From: Pseudomonadota bacterium
Lineage (GTDB): Bacteria > Pseudomonadota > Gammaproteobacteria > SZUA-229
Direction of reading: 5' to 3'
Length of the DNA: 8,013 nt
NCBI GenBank assembly: GCA_015222965.1
Contig: JADFWF010000093.1
Coordinates: 1-8,013, forward strand
Shown here: positions 1-5,596 of the stretch, piece by piece
Position numbering within the stretch: the first letter of the stretch is position 1
Layout: the number at the start of each line of letters is the position of its first letter
Notes under the pieces: model-generated
Seen by the model: only the letters and a program-made list of their open reading frames with translations
Told to the model about the DNA's origin: nothing
Databases searched by the model: none
Program-made: the position numbers and the translations under genes

Positions 1-1741
1 CGAGATATTTATATAGATGATGCTGCAGAAAGGGTGGGATGCTGGCGCCTTTGCCATTGCTCAGTAGATAAGCCGGTTTATTGTGGCTGCGTTGTTTTGC
101 TATTCGGTCAGGGTAGGCAAAGGCCAGCAGTACACCTGATAGCTCATCATTAAATTCTTTTTTAAGATTATCGTTACAACATCTTTTTGCAGAGGATTTA
201 AGTCGCCTGAAAAAATCATCAGCACCTTGAATAATTCTTCTGCACTGCGGCAGGTCAATGCCATACTGGTTTTTCTTTTTATCCGACAATACGAACCGCA
301 GCGCATTTAACCGGTCATGAATATCGTAACTCTTTTCTGCATTGGCTAAAAATAGATCTTTCTCTGTCAAAATACTGGCAACAAGGCAGGCGAGATAAGG
401 TTGCTTCAGCTCCACCGCCTCTAACATCATGTGCGCAAGCCGGGGGTGGGTGCCAAGTCTCAACATGTCACGGCCATGTTTATTTATATTGCCTTTATCA
501 TCGAGTGCCTTGAGTTTTTGCAGTAATGTTTTTGCCTGTTCAGTCGCACTGTCAGGTGGTGTGTCCAGCCACTGTAATTCATCAATCTCATGTACGCCCC
601 AGTTGGCAAGCTCCAAAATAAGTGATGACAGGTCGCTGTGTAATATCTCAGCTATTGAATGTTTGAGTAAACGCTGTTGCTGCTGTGATGTCCATAACCG
701 ATAACAAACCCCTGCAGACAGACGTCCGGCACGACCGCTGCGCTGTACAGCAGCGTCCTGTGAGATAGATTGTGTTATCAGGCGGTTCATGCCTGAGGAA
801 GGATTGTATTGCAGTATGCGCTCCAGTCCTGAGTCGATAACACAGTTTATGCCTTCGATGGTCAAGCTGGTTTCTGCGATGTTGGTTGCTAATACGATCT
901 TTCTTATCGATTCAGGTGGTGATGCGATAGCCTGATCTTGTTGCTGTTTATTCAGGCTGCCATGCAGTGGTGCCAGTAGAATGTTTTTTATAGCTTCAGA
1001 TTTCAGATATTGGCTTACCTGACTTGCCAGCAGATTAATTTCTTTTACACCGGGCAGAAAAACCAGGCAGCTGCCCTCATGATTGTGGATGACGTGTTTT
1101 ACGGTGTTGATCAAAGATGAGATAAGTTGCTGCTGATTTGACAGTTTTATGTTTTTATCGAGGTATTGAATATCAACAGGAAAACTTCGGCCTTCACTTT
1201 GAATGATCGGTGCACTTTGTTTTTCAGAATCTTCAAGTAAGTTAGAGATGGCATCTGTATTAAGCGTTGCAGACATCACCAGAATCTTTAAATCTTCACG
1301 TATTATCTGCTGGCTCTGTAAACACAGGGCGAGTGACAGGTCAGCATGCAGGTTACGTTCATGAAATTCATCAAAGATAACCAGAGAAATATTTTTAAGC
1401 TCAGGATCAGCCTGCAGTTTGCGGGTTAATATACCTTCGGTAACGACCAGTATCTTTGTCTTATCGCTAAAGCAGCTGTCCTGGCGTATCTGATAGCCAA
1501 TCGTCTGGCCCACTTTTTCATCGAGCAGATACGCCATGCGTGCTGCAGCTTTGCGTGCCGCCAGGCGTCTCGGTTCTAACATGATGATCTGTTTATCCTG
1601 CAGCCATGACTGATCAAGTAATGCGATGGGTACTGCTGTGGTTTTACCTGCGCCTGGCGGAGCCTGTAGTACAACACGGTTGTGTGTTTTTAATGTCTTT
1701 TTAATCTCAGTTAAGACATCGTTTATCGGTAGCTTCAGCAT
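1..1741 (-). CDS. hrpB: ATP-dependent RNA helicase HrpB, N-terminal 580 residues (3' end beyond window)
   Basis: This is a DEAH-type superfamily 2 helicase of the HrpB family. I translated it by hand, and the frame stays open from the ATG to the window edge without a stop or frameshift. Visible motifs are Walker A APPGAGKTT (about 27-35), EPRRLAAR (56-63), motif II DEFH (124-127), SAT (157-159), LATNIAETSLTI (284-295, motif V) and QRSGRAGR (333-340, motif VI). The region after 340 has the HrpB-specific pattern, including THPRLAHMML and, near the edge, YLLSNGKGA. Family members are about 810-825 residues, so roughly 230-240 C-terminal residues lie to the left. The start is well fixed: the in-frame codons upstream give no ATG, GTG or TTG before a TGA. 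No Shine-Dalgarno sequence precedes it, and a TATAAT lies 6 nt upstream. HrpB is a cytoplasmic helicase whose precise RNA substrate is not well established in most species. Confidence 0.95.
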   Translation of the reverse strand, partial: MLKLPINDVLTEIKKTLKTHNRVVLQAPPGAGKTTAVPIALLDQSWLQDKQIIMLEPRRLAARKAAARMAYLLDEKVGQTIGYQIRQDSCFSDKTKILVVTEGILTRKLQADPELKNISLVIFDEFHERNLHADLSLALCLQSQQIIREDLKILVMSATLNTDAISNLLEDSEKQSAPIIQSEGRSFPVDIQYLDKNIKLSNQQQLISSLINTVKHVIHNHEGSCLVFLPGVKEINLLASQVSQYLKSEAIKNILLAPLHGSLNKQQQDQAIASPPESIRKIVLATNIAETSLTIEGINCVIDSGLERILQYNPSSGMNRLITQSISQDAAVQRSGRAGRLSAGVCYRLWTSQQQQRLLKHSIAEILHSDLSSLILELANWGVHEIDELQWLDTPPDSATEQAKTLLQKLKALDDKGNINKHGRDMLRLGTHPRLAHMMLEAVELKQPYLACLVASILTEKDLFLANAEKSYDIHDRLNALRFVLSDKKKNQYGIDLPQCRRIIQGADDFFRRLKSSAKRCCNDNLKKEFNDELSGVLLAFAYPDRIAKQRSHNKPAYLLSNGKGASIPPFLQHHLYKYL

Positions 1742-1747
1742 GTGTCG

Positions 1748-1753
1748 ATTATA
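1748..1753 (-). promoter_or_regulatory. Consensus -10 hexamer immediately upstream of hrpB
   Basis: A perfect TATAAT on the minus strand ends 6 nt before the hrpB ATG. Transcription would be expected to start at or next to the A of the start codon, giving a leaderless mRNA. No good -35 hexamer is seen 16-18 bp upstream. A chance AT-rich match is possible. Confidence 0.35.
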
Positions 1754-1820
1754 TCGGGATATTAATCACATTCACATGCTCGGCATTACCAGCAACCACC
1801 GAAAAGAATTGTCGTGAGCG

Positions 1821-1833
1821 TGCAATAATTGCA
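1821..1833. repeat. Perfect short palindrome, operator-like
   Basis: TGCAATAATTGCA has 6-bp arms around a central A. It lies in the divergent region between hrpB and the small plus-strand gene, about 80 bp from the hrpB start. The symmetry and position suit a dimeric regulator site, but no regulator can be assigned. Confidence 0.3.
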
Positions 1834-1840
1834 GCCTAAT

Positions 1841-1885
1841 CATAGACATAGACTAATTACAGTTTGTCTTATTGCTGTCTCTATG
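1841..1885 (+). promoter_or_regulatory. Nested inverted repeat upstream of small gene, overlapping a possible -10
   Basis: CATAGACA (1841-1848) pairs with TGTCTCTATG (1876-1885) with one bulged C. Inside it, AGAC (1850-1853) pairs with GTCT (1866-1869). TATGAT at 1882-1887 is a possible -10, with TTACAG (1857-1862) as a weak -35 at an over-long 19-bp spacing. The dyad could be an operator or a leader hairpin. The evidence is modest. Confidence 0.25.
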
Positions 1886-1925
1886 ATAAAAAGCGTTTTC
1901 ATATTCAAAGACACAGGGAAGTTGT

Positions 1926-2123
1926 ATGGCTAGAATGACTGACAATAAGAGTGACAAGCTGCATTATCAGATGGATCGTTTTGTTCAACAAAATGGTGAA
2001 TGGTTTTATATGACGCGAGAAGGTGCTGAAAGAGGTCCCTTTGAAACCAGGGATGATGCCGAGGGAGATATTGCCGTCTACATACGTCACCAGCTTAGTT
2101 TGCAAGAATTTGGAATCGCTTAA
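1926..2123 (+). CDS. Small conserved-type hypothetical protein (DUF6316-like)
   Basis: This is a 65-residue, charged, soluble protein with no signal peptide or membrane segment. AGGGAA ends 5 nt before the ATG and is a good ribosome binding site, which supports this start. The core, from MDRFVQQNGEWFYMTREG through GPFETRDDAE to YIRHQ (about 16-55), has the pattern of a short gammaproteobacterial family I recall as DUF6316: an aromatic-rich strand WFYMTREG, then GPF, then an acidic helix. It also loosely recalls GYF-like W-Y...GPF modules. Function is unknown. It stands alone on the plus strand between divergent hrpB and convergent dbpA, and its stop is 24 bp from the dbpA stop with no T-rich terminator between them. 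The opposite-strand frame over the same bases lacks such features and is a shadow. I am fairly sure it is a gene and less sure of the family name. Confidence 0.75.
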   Translation: MARMTDNKSDKLHYQMDRFVQQNGEWFYMTREGAERGPFETRDDAEGDIAVYIRHQLSLQEFGIA

Positions 2124-2147
2124 TCGTAACCGCTGGCGATAACTGCA

Positions 2148-3533
2148 CTAAGAGATTAACCTGGCACGAAATGAACGTCCTTTTATTTTTCCTGCGGTTA
2201 ATTTTTTGAGTGCCGGTTTGATGACATCCTGACTGATAGCGACGTAAGCGCGATTATCAAAAATATGGATCTTTCCAACCTGTTTTCCGGTTATGCCATT
2301 TTTCCCCGTTAGAGCACCCAGGATATCACCCGGTCGAACTTTCTGTTTTTTGCCGCCGTCTATCTGGATGGTAGCGACCTTCGGTTTACCTGGTGATTCG
2401 TTTAACAGGCTGAGCGGTGGCAGTTTTTCACTCTCGATAATCTTGTCCAGGTAATCACCAAGCAAGGCGACTTTATAATGTTCTTTATCACTATATAAAG
2501 AACAGGCGATTCCCTTGCTGCCAGCGCGGCCGGTTCGACCAATACGATGAACGTGTACTTCTGTATCGCGCGCTATGTGATAGTTAATGACCAGGTCGAG
2601 CGCGTCGATATCCAGTCCGCGCGCGGCGACGTCGGTGGCGACGAGTACAGAAGCACTTTTGTTGGCAAAGCGTACCAGTGTCATATCGCGATCTTTTTGT
2701 TCAAGGTCACCGTGTAGAGCGAGTACGCTAAAACCGTCAGCGGATAGCTGGTCAGCGATTTCCTGAACTTCACGTTTGGTATTGCAGAATACGACAGTAG
2801 ATTCCGGGCGGTGTTTTAGTAACAGCAGACGCAGGGTGATTAATCGTTGCTCGTCGTCATCTACTTTGTAGAAATGTTGTTCGATAATGTTTTCATCATG
2901 TGTCGATGTGACTTTTGCCATCACCGGGTCGTTCATGATGCGTTCGGCAATCGATTTTATCTGTGCAGGGAAGGTGGCGCTGAATAAAAGTGTCTGGCGT
3001 TGTTTTGGTGTGTGTTCGATGATGGTGTCAAGCGCCGGCTGAAATCCCATCTCAAGCATGCGATCTGCTTCATCGAGTACAAGCGTAGTTAAGCTGTCCA
3101 GTTTTAGAGTGGTCTTGCGCAAGTGCTCTTCGATGCGCCCGGGTGTCCCCACGACAATATGAACGCCACTTTCTAGCGAGCCTGTCTGTGGACCAAACGG
3201 CATGCCGCCGCATAAGGTTAAAACTTTTATATTCTGGATGGTTCGGGCAAGTTTTCGGATTTCTTTAGCGACCTGGTCGGCAAGCTCGCGGGTCGGACAA
3301 AGTACCAGTGACTGCACGCGAAAATCTTTGGCCTCAAGTTTCTGCAATAGACCCAGAGCAAATGCTGCCGTTTTTCCTGATCCGGTTTTACCCTGAGCTA
3401 TTACGTCTTTATCCGCCAGAATAGGTGGCAGGCTCTGAGCTTGAATCGGCGTCATCGTCTCATAACCTAGTGAGGCGACGTTTTTTAGCAGGTCAGCATG
3501 CAGATCGAGTGATGAAAAGGCAGTTTGCGACAA
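2148..3533 (-). CDS. dbpA: ATP-dependent RNA helicase DbpA (23S rRNA-specific DEAD-box protein)
   Basis: DbpA is a cytoplasmic DEAD-box helicase acting in late 50S subunit assembly. In E. coli its C-terminal domain binds hairpin 92 of 23S rRNA. In this 461-aa protein, F6 and MTPIQ (27-31) form the Q-motif region, followed by KTGSGKT (49-55), PTRELA (80-85), TPGR (130-133), DEAD (154-157), SAT (185-187), VVFCNT (247-252), ARGLDI (304-309) and HRIGRTGR (329-336). The C-terminal RNA-binding domain (about 385-461) has the DbpA signature: IDGGKKQKVRPGDILGALTG, then GKI, then KIKGRSFRARL. Length matches the family (about 457-460). The start is TTG: it gives MSQTAFSSLD, which aligns with E. coli MTAFSTLN, and the next in-frame ATG (M27) would remove the Q motif. 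The gene lies 14 bp after the cyclophilin gene, so it is probably co-transcribed with it. Confidence 0.96.
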   Translation of the reverse strand: MSQTAFSSLDLHADLLKNVASLGYETMTPIQAQSLPPILADKDVIAQGKTGSGKTAAFALGLLQKLEAKDFRVQSLVLCPTRELADQVAKEIRKLARTIQNIKVLTLCGGMPFGPQTGSLESGVHIVVGTPGRIEEHLRKTTLKLDSLTTLVLDEADRMLEMGFQPALDTIIEHTPKQRQTLLFSATFPAQIKSIAERIMNDPVMAKVTSTHDENIIEQHFYKVDDDEQRLITLRLLLLKHRPESTVVFCNTKREVQEIADQLSADGFSVLALHGDLEQKDRDMTLVRFANKSASVLVATDVAARGLDIDALDLVINYHIARDTEVHVHRIGRTGRAGSKGIACSLYSDKEHYKVALLGDYLDKIIESEKLPPLSLLNESPGKPKVATIQIDGGKKQKVRPGDILGALTGKNGITGKQVGKIHIFDNRAYVAISQDVIKPALKKLTAGKIKGRSFRARLIS

Positions 3534-3547
3534 TGTGTTCGTCCGGT

Positions 3548-4159
3548 TTATTTCTTGTCGTCGGCTTCGATGACGACGATGCTGCGTATCGATACCTGCA
3601 CCATCGGTGCATCGGCAGCGAAAGGGCCGTGGCCTCGCGTTTTTACTTTAGCTATTCTGTCCATGACATCCATGCCTTCGATAACATCTCCAAATACACA
3701 GTACCCCCAGCCTTTAGCTGTCTTAGCTGTGTGGTCGAGTATTTTATTGTCTGCAGTATTTATAAAAAACTGGTTTTTAGCAGAATCCGGGTCACTCGTG
3801 CGTGCCATGGCGATGCTGCCTCGTGTGTTCTTTAATCCGTTGTCAGCTTCATTTTTAACAGGTGGGAATGTTTCTACTAGTTTGTACTGGTGACTATAAC
3901 CACCGCCCTGGTTCATGAATCCTTTTATCACTCGATGAAAAATCGTGCCATCGTATCTGCCTTTATTTACGTAATGTAAAAAATTCTTCACGGTTTCGGG
4001 TGCTTTATCCGGGTACAGTTCGATGATGACTGTGCCTTTGTTGGTGTTCATCTTAACTTTAGGGTTGCCGGCGCTTGCTGTGCCGGTAAACGCAATGCAT
4101 GCGGCAAACAGGATGTGGCCAAATAATTTAGTGAAGCCGTTCTTCTTTTGTTCTGACAC
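3548..4159 (-). CDS. ppiA: Periplasmic cyclophilin-type peptidyl-prolyl cis-trans isomerase (PpiA-like)
   Basis: The protein catalyses cis-trans isomerisation of X-Pro bonds during folding of exported proteins. A Sec signal peptide is clear: basic start (K5, K6, K11), hydrophobic core (about 12-25), and cleavage after A28-S29-A30. The mature cyclophilin domain has FHRVIKGFM.QGGG (74-87, including R76, F81, M82, Q84), RGSIAMARTSDPDSA.NQFFIN (113-134), LDH (141-143) and WGYCVFGDVIEGMDVMD (151-167), all typical of PpiA. At 203 aa it is slightly longer than E. coli PpiA (190). N83 occupies a position that is usually I in FMIQGG, probably a harmless change. The start is GTG: the in-frame codons upstream reach a TAG first, and no ATG, GTG or TTG occurs inside the signal sequence. 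The Shine-Dalgarno match is poor. It is the first gene of a likely two-gene operon with dbpA. The symbol is assigned by family resemblance. Confidence 0.92.
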   Translation of the reverse strand: MSEQKKNGFTKLFGHILFAACIAFTGTASAGNPKVKMNTNKGTVIIELYPDKAPETVKNFLHYVNKGRYDGTIFHRVIKGFMNQGGGYSHQYKLVETFPPVKNEADNGLKNTRGSIAMARTSDPDSAKNQFFINTADNKILDHTAKTAKGWGYCVFGDVIEGMDVMDRIAKVKTRGHGPFAADAPMVQVSIRSIVVIEADDKK

Positions 4160-4195
4160 GATAAGTTTCTATGAGAGATGGTTGTACGAGAGCTT

Positions 4196-4201
4196 ATTAT
4201 A
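4196..4201 (-). promoter_or_regulatory. Consensus -10 hexamer for the cyclophilin-dbpA operon
   Basis: A perfect TATAAT on the minus strand lies 36 bp upstream of the cyclophilin GTG, which would give a leader of about 30 nt. No recognisable -35 or extended -10 TG is present. It is the best promoter candidate for the cyclophilin-dbpA pair. Confidence 0.4.
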
Positions 4202-4521
4202 GTTGGATTAAAGGGCCATGGCTGTTTTATTTTCAAGCTAAAATATCTCAGTCTGCGAGTCCAGCATCCCTTGCCATGAAAACAGAATGGATAATATTCC
4301 TGATTATCATCCCTTTTTAAAAGGTGGTTTATCAGTAGCCTAAAGGCTGGCTTTTTATTAGAGAGATATGCGCGCAGATATATTTGATATCGTTTTTGAA
4401 GGGCGCATTTCATATCCTGGTGAATAAAATGCTTCGGCCACACACACCTGCCATAATAATTGCTATCGATTACTCACAGACGTGGTTTATGGCTGGGGGA
4501 TAGCTGAGTATAACCCGACAA
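4202..4521. other. Gene-free intergenic region with several small inverted repeats
   Basis: About 320 bp between the cyclophilin promoter and the end of the FHA gene hold no credible ORF on either strand. A long minus frame crossing this area runs into the cyclophilin gene out of frame, has no family pattern, and is rejected. What can be seen is short dyads: GATAAT/ATTATC (4290-4295, 4303-4308), CCTTTTTAAAAGG (4312-4324), AGCC/GGCT followed by GGCTTTTTATT (4337-4361), and a nested pair at 4368-4408. No T-run with a GC-rich stem makes a convincing terminator for the FHA transcript. Confidence 0.5.
4368..4408. repeat. Nested inverted repeat
   Basis: The outer arms ATGCGC (4368-4373) and GCGCAT (4403-4408) are perfect. 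Inside them GATAT (4377-4381) and ATATC (4387-4391) form a second stem around a 5-nt loop. It could fold as a stem with an internal loop on either strand. No role can be assigned. Confidence 0.3.
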
Positions 4522-4893
4522 CTACTTGGTAAAGTAAACGCCGGGTATCCAGCTTTTTTTGATCTCACTGGTCTTTTCGAGATTGACTTCATTTTCATCA
4601 ATGAAGGTGAACATGTTCCAGCCGATGCGTAAAGTATCTTTATGATGCAGCTGTTTTTTTTCTATTTTAATCTCATTGATGAATGAGCCATTAGTGCTGC
4701 CAAGGTCTTCGAGAAAATAAATCGTTTCACCCTGACTATTTTTTTCAAGGGTTACTTGAGCATGCTCATTGCTGACTGCCAGATCATCGATCTGTATCTG
4801 GTTATCTGAGGTGCGTCCAAACTTAAGTGCAGATTGTTTGATTTCAAATTTGTTAGAAACGACACCGTCTACAGTTTGTATGATCATTGCCAT
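4522..4893 (-). CDS. Stand-alone FHA-domain protein
   Basis: Forkhead-associated domains bind phosphothreonine peptides. In this 123-aa protein almost the whole length is one FHA fold: FGR (25-27), SNEHAQV (41-47) and DLGSTNGSFIN (63-73) carry the conserved G26, R27, S41, H44, N68 and G69 positions. There is no signal peptide, membrane segment or fused output domain. The tail (about 105-123), ending WIPGVYFTK, is not a motif I know. The start is supported by GAGGAA 7 nt before the ATG; a second in-frame ATG two codons later is possible. No Ser/Thr kinase, phosphatase or secretion gene is in the window, so its partner is unknown. The 229-bp gap to the upstream HIG1-like gene and its own -10 candidate suggest a separate transcript. 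Small FHA proteins serve in type VI secretion, signalling and cell division, and nothing here chooses between these. Confidence 0.88.
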   Translation of the reverse strand: MAMIIQTVDGVVSNKFEIKQSALKFGRTSDNQIQIDDLAVSNEHAQVTLEKNSQGETIYFLEDLGSTNGSFINEIKIEKKQLHHKDTLRIGWNMFTFIDENEVNLEKTSEIKKSWIPGVYFTK

Positions 4894-4961
4894 TTGTTTT
4901 CCTCATAATATAAGTCTTGATGCTCTGGCTTTGTTTTAGGCACCGTTTTTCATTCTGACTA

Positions 4962-4991
4962 ATTATAGATACTTATTTTGATGAATTTTAA
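4962..4991 (-). promoter_or_regulatory. Candidate sigma70 promoter of the FHA gene
   Basis: On the minus strand TTAAAA (4991-4986) and a perfect TATAAT (4967-4962) are separated by 18 bp. The expected start, near 4955, gives a leader of about 60 nt before the FHA ATG. Confidence 0.45.
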
Positions 4992-5041
4992 TTAAGCGAC
5001 AATATTTTGAATAAAATCAGCGAGGAGAGTGATTTCTGGGT

Positions 5042-5091
5042 AAAAAATGGACATTGCCAGGCGCGACCACGCCCGTATGCCATTCAAGGCA
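5042..5091 (-). terminator. Weak, non-canonical terminator-like structure after the HIG1-like gene
   Basis: Read on the minus strand, TGCC (5091-5088) can pair with GGCA, and GGCG with CGCC around a 6-nt loop (5073-5060). These are followed, after a gap, by six T (5047-5042). The stem is not directly joined to the T-run, so this is only a suggestion. The patch is more GC-rich than its surroundings. Confidence 0.22.
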
Positions 5092-5122
5092 CCTGCACAA
5101 GCCCGACACGTCTGAGCCAGCG

Positions 5123-5320
5123 TCAGGCTGTGGTACTAAGATACACCGCAACTAAAAGCATGACAAAAGCAAACGCCTGAATACCAATCCGTGTGAACAT
5201 CAGCTGTTCGCTGTGTTTCTCATCGTAGGATCCACCCATCGCCATGGAGCCAACACCCCAAATAAGCGTAGCGACGGTCGCAATCAGTGCGAGTATTACT
5301 GTCAGAGTAAGTAATGACAT
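5123..5320 (-). CDS. Small two-helix membrane protein, HIG1-domain type
   Basis: The 65-residue protein has two hydrophobic segments (about 4-24 and 45-63) joined by a polar loop with MAMGGSYDEKHSEQLMFTRIGIQ (26-48). The pattern SMA.GG, then KHS..LM..R...Q, is that of bacterial HIG1-domain (hypoxia-induced gene 1) proteins, small inner-membrane proteins. Mitochondrial relatives associate with cytochrome oxidase. A role in a respiratory complex here is inference from family only, since no oxidase gene is in the window. The start is unambiguous because a full nine-base anti-Shine-Dalgarno match lies 3 nt upstream. The stop codon sits inside a short dyad (AGCC/GGCT, 5115-5129). It is divergent from the YebC-like gene, with 276 bp between them. 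Confidence 0.82.
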   Translation of the reverse strand: MSLLTLTVILALIATVATLIWGVGSMAMGGSYDEKHSEQLMFTRIGIQAFAFVMLLVAVYLSTTA

Positions 5321-5323
5321 AAT

Positions 5324-5332
5324 TCACCTCCT
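5324..5332 (-). promoter_or_regulatory. Perfect Shine-Dalgarno sequence of the HIG1-like gene
   Basis: AGGAGGTGA on the minus strand is complementary to nine bases of the 16S rRNA 3' end and ends 3 nt before the ATG. It is by far the strongest ribosome binding site in the window and implies high translation of this small protein. Confidence 0.9.
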
Positions 5333-5457
5333 ATATTTATTGTATTCAGACGGAGATGGATAATATTGATGCAGGTCAAAAGCAGGAAACAAAGCTCATT
5401 GCTCAAAAAGCTGCCTTCTGCATCGGTACCTTCAACCATGTGTATATGAAAGGGAAT

Positions 5458-5487
5458 TTGTATAAATGGGGAGGCTAGCTATACAAT
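5458..5487 (+). promoter_or_regulatory. Candidate promoter of the YebC-like gene
   Basis: TTGTAT (5458-5463) and TACAAT (5482-5487) are separated by 18 bp. Transcription would start near 5494 and leave a leader of about 100 nt. A second, weaker candidate nearer the gene is TTGTCT (5548-5553) with TAATAT (5570-5575) at 16 bp. I cannot decide between them from sequence alone. Confidence 0.35.
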
Positions 5488-5512
5488 ACGGGGTTTATGC
5501 CTGTATCAAGCT

Positions 5513-5528
5513 GACACCACAAAGTGTC
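5513..5528 (+). repeat. Small hairpin in the presumed leader of the YebC-like gene
   Basis: GACAC (5513-5517) and GTGTC (5524-5528) pair perfectly around the loop CACAAA. No T-run follows, so it is not a terminator. If the distal promoter is used it lies in the 5' untranslated region. Confidence 0.3.
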
Positions 5529-5596
5529 TGATTCACAAAACAGTCGCTTGTCTGTAAACTTTGTATCAATAATATTTTCAACGGAGCAATAGAGTA

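Noticed and set aside
100..306. 68-codon minus-strand ORF near the left edge
   Set aside because: It is out of frame with hrpB, whose frame I followed without a break to the window edge with continuing HrpB-like sequence.
3425..3893. Two overlapping plus-strand ORFs opposite dbpA and the cyclophilin gene
   Set aside because: They lie entirely antisense to two genes with full sets of family motifs and have no motifs of their own.
4337..4361. AGCC/GGCT followed by GGCTTTTTATT as a plus-strand terminator
   Set aside because: The stem has only 4 bp, and no plus-strand gene ends upstream of it in this region.
4048..4443. 131-codon minus-strand ORF covering the gene-free region and the start of the cyclophilin gene
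   Set aside because: It overlaps the signal peptide part of the cyclophilin gene in another frame, and its protein has no recognisable family pattern or hydrophobic design. It is a chance open frame.
1926..4893. Idea that hrpB, the small gene, dbpA, cyclophilin and FHA form a helicase-based defence or stress island
   Set aside because: HrpB and DbpA are housekeeping RNA helicases with normal motifs. There is no nuclease, toxin, effector or mobile gene, and the genes are on different strands with separate promoters.
5302..5439. 45-codon minus-strand ATG ORF overlapping the HIG1-like start
   Set aside because: It has no Shine-Dalgarno sequence and runs out of frame through the strong ribosome binding site and start of the HIG1-like gene. 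The coding signal is explained better by the latter.
5466..5531. 21-codon plus-strand ORF upstream of the YebC-like gene, a possible leader peptide
   Set aside because: It starts inside the best promoter candidate, so it would not be on that transcript. The Shine-Dalgarno match is loose and there is no run of regulatory codons.
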